Assembly: GCA_040385825.1 (NCBI GenBank)
Contig: JAZKGQ010000002.1
Location: 62,001 to 126,000, forward strand
Reading direction: 5' to 3'
Source: JANNNF01 sp040385825
Lineage (GTDB): Bacteria > Pseudomonadota > Alphaproteobacteria > Rhodobacterales > Rhodobacteraceae
DNA length: 64,000 nt
Shown here: in pieces, positions 49,576-58,558 of the stretch
Position numbering within the stretch: position 1 is the first letter of the stretch
Layout of the letters: each line of letters opens with the position of its first letter
Notes under the pieces: model-generated
What the model was told of the DNA's origin: nothing
The model's database searches: none
The model's input: only the letters and a program-made list of their open reading frames with translations
Made by a program: the position numbers and the translations under genes

Positions 49576-51009
49576 ATGGATTATGGATTCACCACGGCGG
49601 CCTATGTTGTCGCAGCCGTTCTTTTCATCCAGTCGCTCGGCGGACTTTCGGGCCAGGAAAGCGCCAAGCGCGCGGTCTGGTACGGCATCGCGGGCATGGC
49701 GCTGGCGGTTGCCGCCACGCTTTATGGCCCCGGTGCGGGCAACTGGCTGATCTCGCTTGTCATGATTGCGGCGGGCGGAGCAATCGGCTGGTATGTGGCG
49801 CAGCGCGTGCAGATGACCGAAATGCCGCAGCTTGTGGCGGCGATGCACAGCCTTGTCGGTCTTGCGGCGGTGTTCATCGGCTTCAACACCCATATCGAGA
49901 TGGTCCGCGTCGCCGGTCTGGATGAGGCCGCGCGCGCCGCACTGGACGGGTTTGCGGCGGTGATCGCCAAGAAGAACGCGGTGGAGCTGTCGATCCTGCG
50001 GGTGGAAACCTTCCTTGGCGTGTTCATCGGGGCCGTGACCTTCACCGGGTCGGTGATTGCCTTTGGCAAACTGGCGGGCCGCGTGGATGGCAAGGCCAAG
50101 AAACTGCCGGGCGGCCATGTGCTGAACGCGGGTGCCGCACTGATCTCGCTGGTGCTGCTGGTGGTCTATCTGCAAACCGGCTCTACCGCTGCCCTGCTGG
50201 GCATGACGGTGGCGGCGCTGTTCATCGGCTATCACCTGATCATGGGCATCGGCGGCGCGGACATGCCTGTGGTGGTGTCGATGCTGAACAGCTATTCGGG
50301 CTGGGCGGCGGCGGCGATCGGGTTTTCGCTGTCGAACGATCTGCTGATCGTGGTGGGGGCGCTGGTCGGCTCCAGCGGTGCGATCCTGTCCTACATCATG
50401 TGCAAGGCGATGAACCGGTCGTTCATCTCGGTGATCCTTGGCGGCTTTGGCGGCACCACCGGCCCGGCCATGGAAATCAGCGGCGAACAGGTGGCGATCG
50501 ACACCGAAGGGGTGGCCGCCGCGCTGAACGACGCCGACAGCATCATCATCATTCCGGGCTACGGCATGGCGGTGGCGCAGGCCCAGCAATCGGTCAGTGA
50601 ACTGACGCGCAAACTGCGCGCGGCGGGCAAGACGGTGCGCTTTGCCATCCACCCGGTTGCCGGGCGTCTGCCGGGCCACATGAACGTGCTGCTGGCCGAA
50701 GCAAAGGTGCCCTATGACATCGTGATGGAGATGGATGAGATCAACGAGGATTTCCCCACGACCGACGTGGCCATCGTCATCGGGTCGAATGACATCGTGA
50801 ACCCGGCCGCCCAGGAAGACCCGAACAGCCCGATTGCCGGCATGCCGGTGCTGGAATGCTGGAAGGCGAAACAGGTGTTCGTGTCCAAGCGCGGACAGGG
50901 AACGGGGTATTCGGGCATCGAAAACCCGCTGTTCTACAAGGAAAACACCCGGATGTTCTATGGCGACGCCAAGAAGTCGCTGGATGCGCTGTTGCCGCTG
51001 ATCGAGTGA
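49576..51009 (+). CDS. pntB: NAD(P) transhydrogenase subunit beta
   Basis: A 477-aa protein with nine or so transmembrane helices (residues 1 to about 260) followed by the NADP(H)-binding domain III: IIPGYGMAVAQAQQSVSEL, HPVAGRLPGHMNVLLAEA and VFVSKRGQGTGYSGIENPLF are canonical. It forms the proton channel with PntA. AAGGGAGC precedes the start. A hairpin repeat of the GATGGGCA family follows immediately after the stop. Confidence 0.96.
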   Translation: MDYGFTTAAYVVAAVLFIQSLGGLSGQESAKRAVWYGIAGMALAVAATLYGPGAGNWLISLVMIAAGGAIGWYVAQRVQMTEMPQLVAAMHSLVGLAAVFIGFNTHIEMVRVAGLDEAARAALDGFAAVIAKKNAVELSILRVETFLGVFIGAVTFTGSVIAFGKLAGRVDGKAKKLPGGHVLNAGAALISLVLLVVYLQTGSTAALLGMTVAALFIGYHLIMGIGGADMPVVVSMLNSYSGWAAAAIGFSLSNDLLIVVGALVGSSGAILSYIMCKAMNRSFISVILGGFGGTTGPAMEISGEQVAIDTEGVAAALNDADSIIIIPGYGMAVAQAQQSVSELTRKLRAAGKTVRFAIHPVAGRLPGHMNVLLAEAKVPYDIVMEMDEINEDFPTTDVAIVIGSNDIVNPAAQEDPNSPIAGMPVLECWKAKQVFVSKRGQGTGYSGIENPLFYKENTRMFYGDAKKSLDALLPLIE

Positions 51010-51017
51010 CAAAGCCA

Positions 51018-51041
51018 AGGATGGGCAGGATTGCCCATCCT
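51018..51041. repeat. Dispersed GATGGGCA hairpin repeat, copy 2
   Basis: AGGATGGGCA-ggat-TGCCCATCCT is a perfect 10-bp stem with a 4-nt loop, starting 9 nt after the pntB stop. It matches copy 1 at 33487-33510 in all but three loop bases and one arm base. Confidence 0.88.
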
Positions 51042-51147
51042 ACAATTCGGCAACACATTTGCGGCATACCCCGGTATGCCCGCAAATTGCTGGAACCCGC
51101 GCCGGCCGCTGGCCTTAGTGGGGCCACATGCTGTCAGGACATCCAAG

Positions 51148-52431
51148 ATGCCGCCGATCCCCGATCACCCCTTGCGCTATGCCACCGTCAACGAATTGCA
51201 CGCCCGGCCCTTTCCGTCGCTGGAGGCCCCGTGCCATGCCGTCTATGTGGCGATCAAGGAACCGGTGGATGCCGCCAACCGGGACCGTGCGCGCGACAAG
51301 GCGCATCTGCTGGCCCTGCTGGACCGCCATGCCTCGGCCCATCCGCAGCCCGATGCCACCCATTTTTCCGGCCCCATCGGACGGTCCGACCTGAAATGGG
51401 AAAGCCATACCGAGTTCGTCACCTATTCCGCCTTCACCAGGGGCCTGTCCGACCGGCCCTTTGACCCCGCCGAGGCCGAGGTGTTCCCCGAAGACTGGCT
51501 GGCGCAGGCCCCCGGCAAACGGCTGACCTCGGTGCTGATCCGGGTCGAATTCATGCCCGACAGCGACGACGAGATCCTCGCCAGGCTTGAAGACTGGTTC
51601 GTGCCCGAAAGCCTTGCCGTCAGCCGCGTGGTGGACGGGGCTGCCGTGGTGGCAGGCGATTTCCGCATCGACCCGGCCGGGCACATGCGCTTTGCGGTGT
51701 TCGTCAAGCCCGGCACCAGCGCGCGGCGGGTCGGTCGCATCGTGCAGCGGCTGTGCGAGGTGGAAACCTATCGCGGCATGTCGATGCTGGGGCTGATGCG
51801 GTCGCGCCAGCTGACCGCGCGGCTGAACGCGCTGGACCCCAGACTGTCGGCGCTGGTGTCGGGGCTGGACAGCGCCGAACCTTCGCCCGATGTGGCCCTG
51901 CACAACCTGCTGACCATTTCGGCCGAACTGGAAAGCCTGGCGGTGCAGTTTTCCTTCCGCTTTGGCGCGACGGCGGCCTATGAGGCCATCGTGAACCAGC
52001 GCATCGAGGTGATGCGCGAAATCCGCATCAATGGCCGCCAGAGCTTTGGCGAGTTCATGATGCGCCGCTATGACCCGGCCATGCGCACGGTGAAATCCGC
52101 CGAAGGCCGGTTGCGCGGCATGGCCGAACGCGCCACCCGCGCGGCCGAACTGCTGCGCACGCGGGTCGATGTGGAACGGTCGGCGCAGAACCAGAAGCTG
52201 CTGGAATCGATGGACAAACGCGCCGACCTGCAACTGCGGCTGCAACGCACTGTCGAAGGGCTGTCCACTGTCGCCATCAGCTATTACGCGGTCAGCCTTG
52301 CGGCCTATGCGGCCTATCCGGTGACCGAACCCTTGGGCATCAGCAAGGGCATGGCAACTGCGATCCTGACCCCGGTTGTCATCCTGATCGTCTGGCTGAT
52401 GGTCCGCCGCATCCGCAACCATCTGGACTGA
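51148..52431 (+). CDS. DUF3422 family membrane protein
   Basis: A 427-aa protein of the DUF3422 family. The N-terminal RYATVNELHARPFPSLEAPCHA motif is diagnostic, and the end has a pair of transmembrane helices (VAISYYAVSLAAYAAYPVTEP and AILTPVVILIVWLMV) after a coiled-coil-like stretch. The topology (large cytoplasmic domain, two C-terminal helices) resembles some divalent-cation transporters, but the function is not known to me. I chose ATG 51148. It lies after pntB but is separated by a hairpin repeat. Confidence 0.85.
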   Translation: MPPIPDHPLRYATVNELHARPFPSLEAPCHAVYVAIKEPVDAANRDRARDKAHLLALLDRHASAHPQPDATHFSGPIGRSDLKWESHTEFVTYSAFTRGLSDRPFDPAEAEVFPEDWLAQAPGKRLTSVLIRVEFMPDSDDEILARLEDWFVPESLAVSRVVDGAAVVAGDFRIDPAGHMRFAVFVKPGTSARRVGRIVQRLCEVETYRGMSMLGLMRSRQLTARLNALDPRLSALVSGLDSAEPSPDVALHNLLTISAELESLAVQFSFRFGATAAYEAIVNQRIEVMREIRINGRQSFGEFMMRRYDPAMRTVKSAEGRLRGMAERATRAAELLRTRVDVERSAQNQKLLESMDKRADLQLRLQRTVEGLSTVAISYYAVSLAAYAAYPVTEPLGISKGMATAILTPVVILIVWLMVRRIRNHLD

Positions 52432-52442
52432 CCGGGCGTCGT

Positions 52443-52559
52443 CGCCCCCCCACCCCCAGCCCCTCCCCGCCAGGGGGAGGGGAGGCGATTGTTCCCTGGC
52501 GATGCGGATGGTCCCGCTTGCCCCCCTCCCCCTTGTGGGGAGGGATGGGGTGGGGGGCC
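52443..52559. repeat. Inverted pair of C-rich/G-rich palindromic repeats, copies C and D
   Basis: Copy C (52443-52487, plus orientation) and copy D (52520-52559, opposite orientation) each consist of a C-rich and a G-rich arm around CGCCA or CACAAG-like loops. Together they form a larger inverted repeat between the convergent DUF3422 and oppC genes, an arrangement like a bacterial interspersed mosaic element. Confidence 0.85.
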
Positions 52560-52582
52560 TCGCGCCCGCTACCGCCCGCCCG

Positions 52583-53512
52583 CTACCGCCCCCGGATGCG
52601 CGGGTCCAGCGCGTCGCGCAACCCGTCACCGATGTAATTCACGCTCAGCACGGTCAGCGAAATCGCAAGGCCGGGCCACATCACGCGCTCGGGGTAAAGC
52701 TGCATGTAGTCCACCCCGTCATACAGCAGCCGCCCCCAGGTCGGGAAATCGGGGGGAAAGCCAAGGCCCAGAAACGACAGCACCGATTCCGTGATGATCG
52801 CCCCGGCGATGCCCAAAGTGGCCGCCACCATCACCGAGGACACCACGTTGGGCAGGATATGCCGCCAGATGATGCGCCGGTCGGGCGTGCCGATCGACCG
52901 CGCCGCCAGCACGAATTCGCGTTCCTTGATCGCCAGCACCTGCCCCCGCACGATGCGGGCGGCGTGCATCCAGCTTGTCATGCCGATGGCAAAGACGATC
53001 AGCAGGAAGGTGCCGCTTTCCGGGCCAAGCGCCTCGGCCAGCGTGTCGCGGAACAGCATGACCATGACCAGCAGCAAGGGCAGCAAGGGCAGCGCCAGAA
53101 ACAGGTCGCACAGCCGCATCAGCGGCCCGTCCAGCCGCCTGAAATACCCCGCCATCACCCCGATGAACGACCCGATGAACATGGAAATCAGCATCGCCAC
53201 CAGGCCCACCGCCAGCGACACCTTGCCCCCCGCCATCATCCGCGCCAGCATGTCGCGGCCCAGTTGATCGCTGCCAAGGGGAAACTCCCACGAGGGCGGC
53301 TTGTTGCGGGTCTTGAACATCTGGGCGGCATCGGGGTTCACATAGGTCGGATCGACCCGGTACACGAACGGTCCGATCACCACGAAGCCCACCAGAACGG
53401 TCAGCACGATCAGGCCCAGCACCGCGCCCTTGTGGGTGCGGAACTGATCCCAGACATCGCGGGCCAAGCTGCGGGGCGGTTTTTGTGCAAGCGGTGTGGC
53501 GGCATCAGTCAT
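52583..53512 (-). CDS. Peptide/oligopeptide ABC transporter permease, OppC/DppC type
   Basis: A 309-aa inner-membrane permease with six helices and the EAA loop VLAAR-SIGTPDRRIIWRHILPN. An N-terminal cytosolic segment, the large periplasmic loop with HPLGSDQLGRDML-like SDQLGRDMLARMM and the C-terminal SVNYIGDGLRDALDPRIRGR are hallmarks of the DppC subtype. ATG 53512 overlaps the end of the OppB gene. The last gene of the operon, ending in a repeat pair. Confidence 0.93.
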   Translation of the reverse strand: MTDAATPLAQKPPRSLARDVWDQFRTHKGAVLGLIVLTVLVGFVVIGPFVYRVDPTYVNPDAAQMFKTRNKPPSWEFPLGSDQLGRDMLARMMAGGKVSLAVGLVAMLISMFIGSFIGVMAGYFRRLDGPLMRLCDLFLALPLLPLLLVMVMLFRDTLAEALGPESGTFLLIVFAIGMTSWMHAARIVRGQVLAIKEREFVLAARSIGTPDRRIIWRHILPNVVSSVMVAATLGIAGAIITESVLSFLGLGFPPDFPTWGRLLYDGVDYMQLYPERVMWPGLAISLTVLSVNYIGDGLRDALDPRIRGR

Positions 53513-54512
53513 AGCGGATCCTCGGGTCGAGCATGCCGTACAGGATGTCGGCCACCAGATTGAACAGCACGATCAGCACGGCAAAGATGAAGGTGATGGT
53601 CTGCACCATCGGAATGTCATTGGCATAGATCGCGTTGATCAGCGCCGCCCCGATGCCGTTCACCTTGAACACCTGTTCGGTGATGATCGCGCCGCCAAAG
53701 ATGGTGGGCATGCCAAGGGCGATGACCGTCACCACCGGAATCATCGAATTGCGCAGCACATGTTTCAGCACCACGGTCCGTTCCGGCATGCCCTTGGCGC
53801 GGGCGGTGCGGACATAATCCTGCCCGAGGTTTTCCAGCATCGACGACCGGGTATAGCGGCTGATTTCGGCCGCGTTGAACAGGGCCAGCACAGAGACCGG
53901 CAGGATCATCTGATAGGCCTGTTTCAGGAAACTGTCCCAGTCGACCACCTTCAGCGTGGTGTCGTAGATCGACGGAAACCAGCCCAGATGCACCGAAAAA
54001 ATCACGATCATCAGCACGCCGGTAAAGAAGGTCGGCACCGAATAACCGATCATGGCGATGAAGGTGCCGATCTGGTCGAACCAAGAATACTGCCGGTAGG
54101 CCGAATAGACCCCGATCGGCACTGCAATCAGCACGGCGATGAAATAGGCCGACCCCACCACGGTCAGGGTCTGCGGCAGGCGTTCGCCGATCAGGTCGAA
54201 CACCGGCGACCGGGTCTGCCACGACACGATCCGCTGCGCATCGCCCGCCATGTCGGTGCCGAACAGGCCGTCCAGCATATGCGCGGGTTCCACCAGAAAG
54301 AACTGCTTCAGCCACAGCACATAGCGCACAAGGATCGGCTCGTTCGCGCCCAAGGCCTCCATCATCTTCTGTTTGACATCGGCAGGCACCGTCAGGGGGA
54401 TCATGCCCATCGGGCTGCCGGGGGCGAGGTCGACCAGCAGGAAGATCACCAGACTGATGAACAAAAGCGTGGGGATAGACAGCAAAAGCCGCCTGAGCGT
54501 GTATGTCAGCAT
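53505..54512 (-). CDS. Peptide/oligopeptide ABC transporter permease, OppB/DppB type
   Basis: A 335-aa permease with six helices: the first, LLLSIPTLLFISLVIFLLVDL, is typical, as is the C-terminal ADILYGMLDPRIRYD, and the EAA loop is RTARAKGMPERTVVLKHVLRN. It pairs with the OppC-type permease encoded next. A repeat-like hairpin separates it from the binding-protein gene, which may allow higher expression of the latter. Confidence 0.93.
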   Translation of the reverse strand: MLTYTLRRLLLSIPTLLFISLVIFLLVDLAPGSPMGMIPLTVPADVKQKMMEALGANEPILVRYVLWLKQFFLVEPAHMLDGLFGTDMAGDAQRIVSWQTRSPVFDLIGERLPQTLTVVGSAYFIAVLIAVPIGVYSAYRQYSWFDQIGTFIAMIGYSVPTFFTGVLMIVIFSVHLGWFPSIYDTTLKVVDWDSFLKQAYQMILPVSVLALFNAAEISRYTRSSMLENLGQDYVRTARAKGMPERTVVLKHVLRNSMIPVVTVIALGMPTIFGGAIITEQVFKVNGIGAALINAIYANDIPMVQTITFIFAVLIVLFNLVADILYGMLDPRIRYD

Positions 54513-54551
54513 GCACCGCCGCCTTTGGTGATCGGTCTGAAACGGGATGCA

Positions 54552-54586
54552 GCCCCCACCCTGCGGCAGGGGCTGCGGGGGTGGGT
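54552..54586. repeat. G/C-rich hairpin between the binding protein and OppB genes (variant copy E)
   Basis: GCCCCCACCCTGCGGCAGGG then GCTGCGGGGGTGGGT forms a hairpin with arms CCCCCACCC... and ...GGGGGTGGG. It resembles the C-rich repeat family in style but has a different centre. Its position after the binding-protein stop, inside an operon, is classic for 3-prime mRNA stabilisation. Confidence 0.6.
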
Positions 54587-56286
54587 CACTTCACGCGGAA
54601 CCAGTCCTGCACGGTGCTGAGTTCCGAATCCCACGGGTTCATCACCACGCCGCCAAGCGTGACCGATTTGCCCGAGTTGCGGCCCCGGTGCGCCAGCGGC
54701 ACGATGACCATGCTGTCCTTGGTCAGCATGTCGTTCATCTTTTTCGCCAGTTCGCTGCGCTTGGCCGGATCGCCGGTGGCCGACATTTCCGACACCAGCG
54801 CATCATAGGCCGGGTCGCAGAAGCGGTTGATGTTTTCGCCCTGCCACTGGTTTTCAGGGTTCGGCGCCTTGTCGCAGGTATAGTTCGCCAGATAGGATTG
54901 CGGATCGGTGCCGTCGAACTCGTTGGCGTACATTTCCACATCGGCATAGAATTTCTGGAACGTGTCGGGCGACCCCGCATCGCCGCCAAAGAACACCGAG
55001 GCGTCGATGTTCTTCAGCTCGACTTCCACGCCCAGTTCATTCCAGCTGCTTTTGATCAGCGCCTGGAAATCCTGCCGCACGGCGTTGGTCGAGGTCTGAT
55101 AGACCAACTTCAGGCGCATGCCGTCCTTTTCGCGCACGCCGTCTGCCCCCGGCACCCAGCCCGCGGCATCCAGCAGCGCCTTGGCGCCGGCCATGTCCTG
55201 CGCGATGCAGCCGGTGTTGTCGGACGCATAGGCCGCAGGGGCGGGCACCAGATTGCAGGTCGGCATCCCGGCCGGGCCATAGCCGATCTCGACCAGCGTG
55301 GTGCGGTCAATCGCCATCGACAGGGCCTTGCGCACATTCAGGTCCGACAGGATCGGGTGGGGGTTCTTGGCGGTGGACCGCTCGCCTTCGGGCAGGGACG
55401 GGGACGGATCGGTCATGTTCATCTCAAGCCGTTCCACCAGCGAGCCGAAGCCGCGGATCACCTCGCCCTTGCCCGCAGCCGCCATGCCGCCCAGCACTTC
55501 GGGCGACAGTTGCAGGTTCCAGGCATAGTCGAACTCGCCGGTTTCCAGCACTGACCGGGCCGCGGCTTCGGCATCGCCGCCGCCCTTGAGGTTGATGGTC
55601 GCAAACGCCGGTTTGGCCGGGTCGCGGTAATTGGGGTTGGCCGCCAGTTGCACGGTGTCATTGGTCTTGAAATCGGTGACCATGAACGGGCCTGTGCCGA
55701 TCGGGGCAAAGTTCTGCGCGGTGCAGGTCGGGGCGGCTGCACCGGTGCAGGCCTCGAACTGGGCTTTCTGAATGACCGGCGACTGCGCGCCGACAAAGGC
55801 CGCATAGGGATAGGGCTTGGGCGTGTCGAAGGTGATCTTCACGGTCAGATCGTCGATGGCTTCAACCGTTTTCACGCCCTGATACTTGGCCAGCTGCGAA
55901 CAACCGCCCGCAGGGTCCATGCAATAGGCGGCGGTGAACACCACGTCGGCGGAGGTGAACGGCGTGCCATCCGACCACAGGATGCCCGGCTTGATCTTCC
56001 AGGTGATGGTGGTCAGGTCGGCCGAGACGCCGCCGTTTTCGACCGTCGGCACGGATTCGGCCAGACGGGCATAAACCTCGCCATTGGCGTCAAAGCTGGC
56101 CAGCGGCTCGATGATCAGGGCGGCGGCGTCCAGATCCTTGGTGCCGCCCGAAAGATAGGCGTTCAGGATCGACGGGGCCTGCCAGTAAAAGATGTTGAGC
56201 TGGCCATCGGCGCCGCGTTCGGCATGGGCGGCGGGCGCCAGTGCCAGGACGCAGGCCGCACTCAGCAGGGCGGTTGTCAGTTTCAT
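54586..56286 (-). CDS. Peptide/oligopeptide ABC transporter substrate-binding protein (SBP family 5)
   Basis: A 566-aa periplasmic protein with a signal peptide (MKLTTALLSAACVLALAPAAHA) and the family-5 pattern: ITWKIKPGILWSDGTPFTSADVVFT, the DLTVKITFDTPKPYP segment and the LNVRKALSMAIDR motif. A short acidic/Pro insert (DPSPSLPEGERSTAKNP) precedes that motif. It sets the specificity for a peptide-like or opine-like ligand, unknown here. Good ribosome site AGGAG. Its ATG overlaps the OppF stop. Confidence 0.93.
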   Translation of the reverse strand: MKLTTALLSAACVLALAPAAHAERGADGQLNIFYWQAPSILNAYLSGGTKDLDAAALIIEPLASFDANGEVYARLAESVPTVENGGVSADLTTITWKIKPGILWSDGTPFTSADVVFTAAYCMDPAGGCSQLAKYQGVKTVEAIDDLTVKITFDTPKPYPYAAFVGAQSPVIQKAQFEACTGAAAPTCTAQNFAPIGTGPFMVTDFKTNDTVQLAANPNYRDPAKPAFATINLKGGGDAEAAARSVLETGEFDYAWNLQLSPEVLGGMAAAGKGEVIRGFGSLVERLEMNMTDPSPSLPEGERSTAKNPHPILSDLNVRKALSMAIDRTTLVEIGYGPAGMPTCNLVPAPAAYASDNTGCIAQDMAGAKALLDAAGWVPGADGVREKDGMRLKLVYQTSTNAVRQDFQALIKSSWNELGVEVELKNIDASVFFGGDAGSPDTFQKFYADVEMYANEFDGTDPQSYLANYTCDKAPNPENQWQGENINRFCDPAYDALVSEMSATGDPAKRSELAKKMNDMLTKDSMVIVPLAHRGRNSGKSVTLGGVVMNPWDSELSTVQDWFRVK

Positions 56287-57338
56287 GCAAATACTCCTTG
56301 TTGATTATGCTCTGTGGCCTCGGGTGCGCCGGTTGATCCGGCGGCTGGATTGTCGGGGAACAGGTGGCAGGCGACAAAGCGGCCCGGTCGCACCTCGGTC
56401 AACTGGGGTTTCTCGATCCGGCAGCGGTCGAACACCTCGGGGCAGCGGGTGCAGAAGTTGCACCCCACCGGCGGATTGGCGGGCGAGGGCACATCGCCCT
56501 GCAAGATGATGCGCCGCGCCGTGGCTGCCCGGACAGGATCGGGTTCCGGCACCGCCGACAGCAGGGCGCGCGCGTAAGGGTGCAGCGGATCGGCATACAG
56601 CGCCTCTCGCGGCGACAGTTCGGCGATGCGGCCCAGATACATCACGCAGACCCGGTCGGCGATGTGGCGCACCATCGACAGATCATGGCTGATGAACAGA
56701 TAGGTCAGGCCGAACTTTTCCTGCAGATCCTCCAGCAGGTTCACCACCTGCGCCTGAATGGACACGTCCAGTGCTGCAATGGGTTCGTCGCAGACGATGA
56801 ACTTGGGGTTCAGCGCCAGGGCCCGCGCGATGCCGATGCGCTGGCGCTGGCCGCCGGAAAACTCATGCGGGAAGCGGCTGGAAAAGCGGCGGTTCAACCC
56901 GACCGCATCCATCAGCTCATGCACCCGTTCCAGCCGGTCTGCATGGGACAGGGTGGTATGTTCCACCAAAGGCTCGCCGATGATGTCGGCAAGCGACATG
57001 CGCGGGTTCAGGCTGGCCTGCGGGTCCTGGAACACCATCTGCATGGTGGGGCGCTTGCGGCGCAGAGCCTCGGGGGACAGCTTGGCGATATCTTCGCCGT
57101 CGATCACCACCGACCCTGCGGTCAGGTCGTAAAGCCGGATCAGCGCGCGGCCCACGGTGGATTTGCCGCAACCGGATTCGCCCACCAGCCCAAGGGTTTC
57201 GCCTGCCATGATGTCAAAGCTGACGCCATCCACCGCCTTCACATCGCCGGTATGGCGGCGCAGCAGGCCGGAATGGATGGGGAAATACATCTTCAGATCG
57301 CGCACCTGAACCAATGGGGCGGCGGGGGCGTCAAACAT
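56283..57338 (-). CDS. Oligopeptide ABC transporter ATP-binding protein, OppF type
   Basis: A 351-aa ATPase: Walker A GESGCGKST, signature FSGGQRQRIGIARAL, Walker B FIVCDEPIAALD, and a C-terminal oligopeptide-transporter extension with a four-Cys-like cluster (VGCNFCTRCPEVFDRCRIEKP), which in some Opp/Dpp ATPases binds a [4Fe-4S] cluster. It forms a heterodimer with the OppD-type ATPase. Start overlaps OppD by 8 nt. Confidence 0.94.
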   Translation of the reverse strand: MFDAPAAPLVQVRDLKMYFPIHSGLLRRHTGDVKAVDGVSFDIMAGETLGLVGESGCGKSTVGRALIRLYDLTAGSVVIDGEDIAKLSPEALRRKRPTMQMVFQDPQASLNPRMSLADIIGEPLVEHTTLSHADRLERVHELMDAVGLNRRFSSRFPHEFSGGQRQRIGIARALALNPKFIVCDEPIAALDVSIQAQVVNLLEDLQEKFGLTYLFISHDLSMVRHIADRVCVMYLGRIAELSPREALYADPLHPYARALLSAVPEPDPVRAATARRIILQGDVPSPANPPVGCNFCTRCPEVFDRCRIEKPQLTEVRPGRFVACHLFPDNPAAGSTGAPEATEHNQQGVFA

Positions 57339-58350
57339 GGGTCAACTCCCCCAGTGTCGGCGACCAGTGGCAGGCCACGTCATGCCCCTGACCCACCGCC
57401 CGCGCATCCAGCGACCGGCGTTCCGGGTTTTCGGCGTGGCAGCGGGTGAAGGCATGGGTACACCGGGCGCGAAAGCTGCACGCAACCGGGGCCTCGGTCA
57501 GGATCGGCGGCTGGCCTTCGATCACCTGCAACCGGGCCGCGCGCCGCCCCGTCAGCGACGGAATGGTTTTCAGCAGCGCACGGGTATAGGGATGCTGCGG
57601 ATTGGCGAACAGATCCCGGACCGGGGCCTGTTCCACCACCTGACCGCCATACATCACCATCACCCGGTCGGCGATGCCCGCGATCACCCCCAGATCATGG
57701 GTGATCCAGACAATCGCCATGCCCAGCTTGGCGCGCAGATCCTTGACCAGTTCCAGAATCTGCGCCTGAATCGTCACGTCCAGCGCGGTGGTCGGTTCAT
57801 CCGCGATCAGCACATCGGGGTCGCAGGCCAGCGCAATCGCGATCATCACCCGCTGGCGCATGCCGCCCGAAAATTCATGCGGATAGGCTGACAGGCGCGC
57901 CTTTGCGTCGGGAATGCCGACCAGTTCCAGCAATTCCACTGCCCGCGCCGTCGCCTGTTGGCCGGTCAGGCCCATATGTTCGCGCAGGGGTTCCATGATC
58001 TGCATGCCCACGGTGAACACCGGGTTCAGGCTGGTCATCGGGTCTTGAAACACGAACCCGACGCGTGCCCCGCGCACCCGGCGCAGGTCTTCGACGCTGA
58101 CTTGCAGAATATCTGTGCCGTTCAGCAGAACCTCGCCTGCCCGCACATCGGCGGGTGGCGACGGCAGCAGCCCGATCAGGGACATCATGGTCACCGACTT
58201 GCCTGACCCGCTTTCCCCCACAACGCCCAAAAGTTCGCCTTTGTGCAAATGAAAGCTGACAGAGTTCACCGCGTGAACCTCGCCGCTTCGGGTGCGAAAA
58301 ACGGTCTTGAGGCCCTTGACATCAAGGACGGGCAAGGCCCCATCGGGCAT
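57331..58350 (-). CDS. Oligopeptide ABC transporter ATP-binding protein, OppD type
   Basis: A 339-aa ATPase: Walker A GESGSGKSV, signature FSGGMRQRVMIAIAL, Walker B VLIADEPTTALD, and the C-terminal extension with APVACSFRARCTHAFTRCHAENP cysteines. It is the first gene of the minus-strand operon; GGGGAG is 6 nt from the ATG. An AT-rich leader lies upstream, divergent from an acetylornithine deacetylase-like gene. Confidence 0.94.
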   Translation of the reverse strand: MPDGALPVLDVKGLKTVFRTRSGEVHAVNSVSFHLHKGELLGVVGESGSGKSVTMMSLIGLLPSPPADVRAGEVLLNGTDILQVSVEDLRRVRGARVGFVFQDPMTSLNPVFTVGMQIMEPLREHMGLTGQQATARAVELLELVGIPDAKARLSAYPHEFSGGMRQRVMIAIALACDPDVLIADEPTTALDVTIQAQILELVKDLRAKLGMAIVWITHDLGVIAGIADRVMVMYGGQVVEQAPVRDLFANPQHPYTRALLKTIPSLTGRRAARLQVIEGQPPILTEAPVACSFRARCTHAFTRCHAENPERRSLDARAVGQGHDVACHWSPTLGELTHV

Positions 58351-58558
58351 ATGACACTCCCCAGGTCGTTGTTATTTTTATATTATTTTTGTTATTTCGG
58401 TCTGCGGCCAGTGTCCGCACCCGATCTTTGACCAAGTGTTAGACATTTTTCATATTCCCGCAAGACGCATTGTCTGACTGACCTTGCGGAAGCCCGGCCG
58501 GGCTTGACCCGGCCTTGCCCCCGTCGCAGGGTCGGCCCCGAAAATGCAGGAGAACGCG
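58351..58558. promoter_or_regulatory. Divergent promoter region of the transporter and deacylase operons, with an AT-rich tract
   Basis: The stretch 58369-58397 is almost pure A/T (TTGTTATTTTTATATTATTT then TTGTTATTT), which is exceptional in this window. Further on are GTTAGACATTTTTCATATT and GCATTGTCTGACTGACC, of which TTGTCTGAC resembles half-sites of GntR-type regulators. It likely carries both promoters; no regulator gene is adjacent. Confidence 0.55.
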
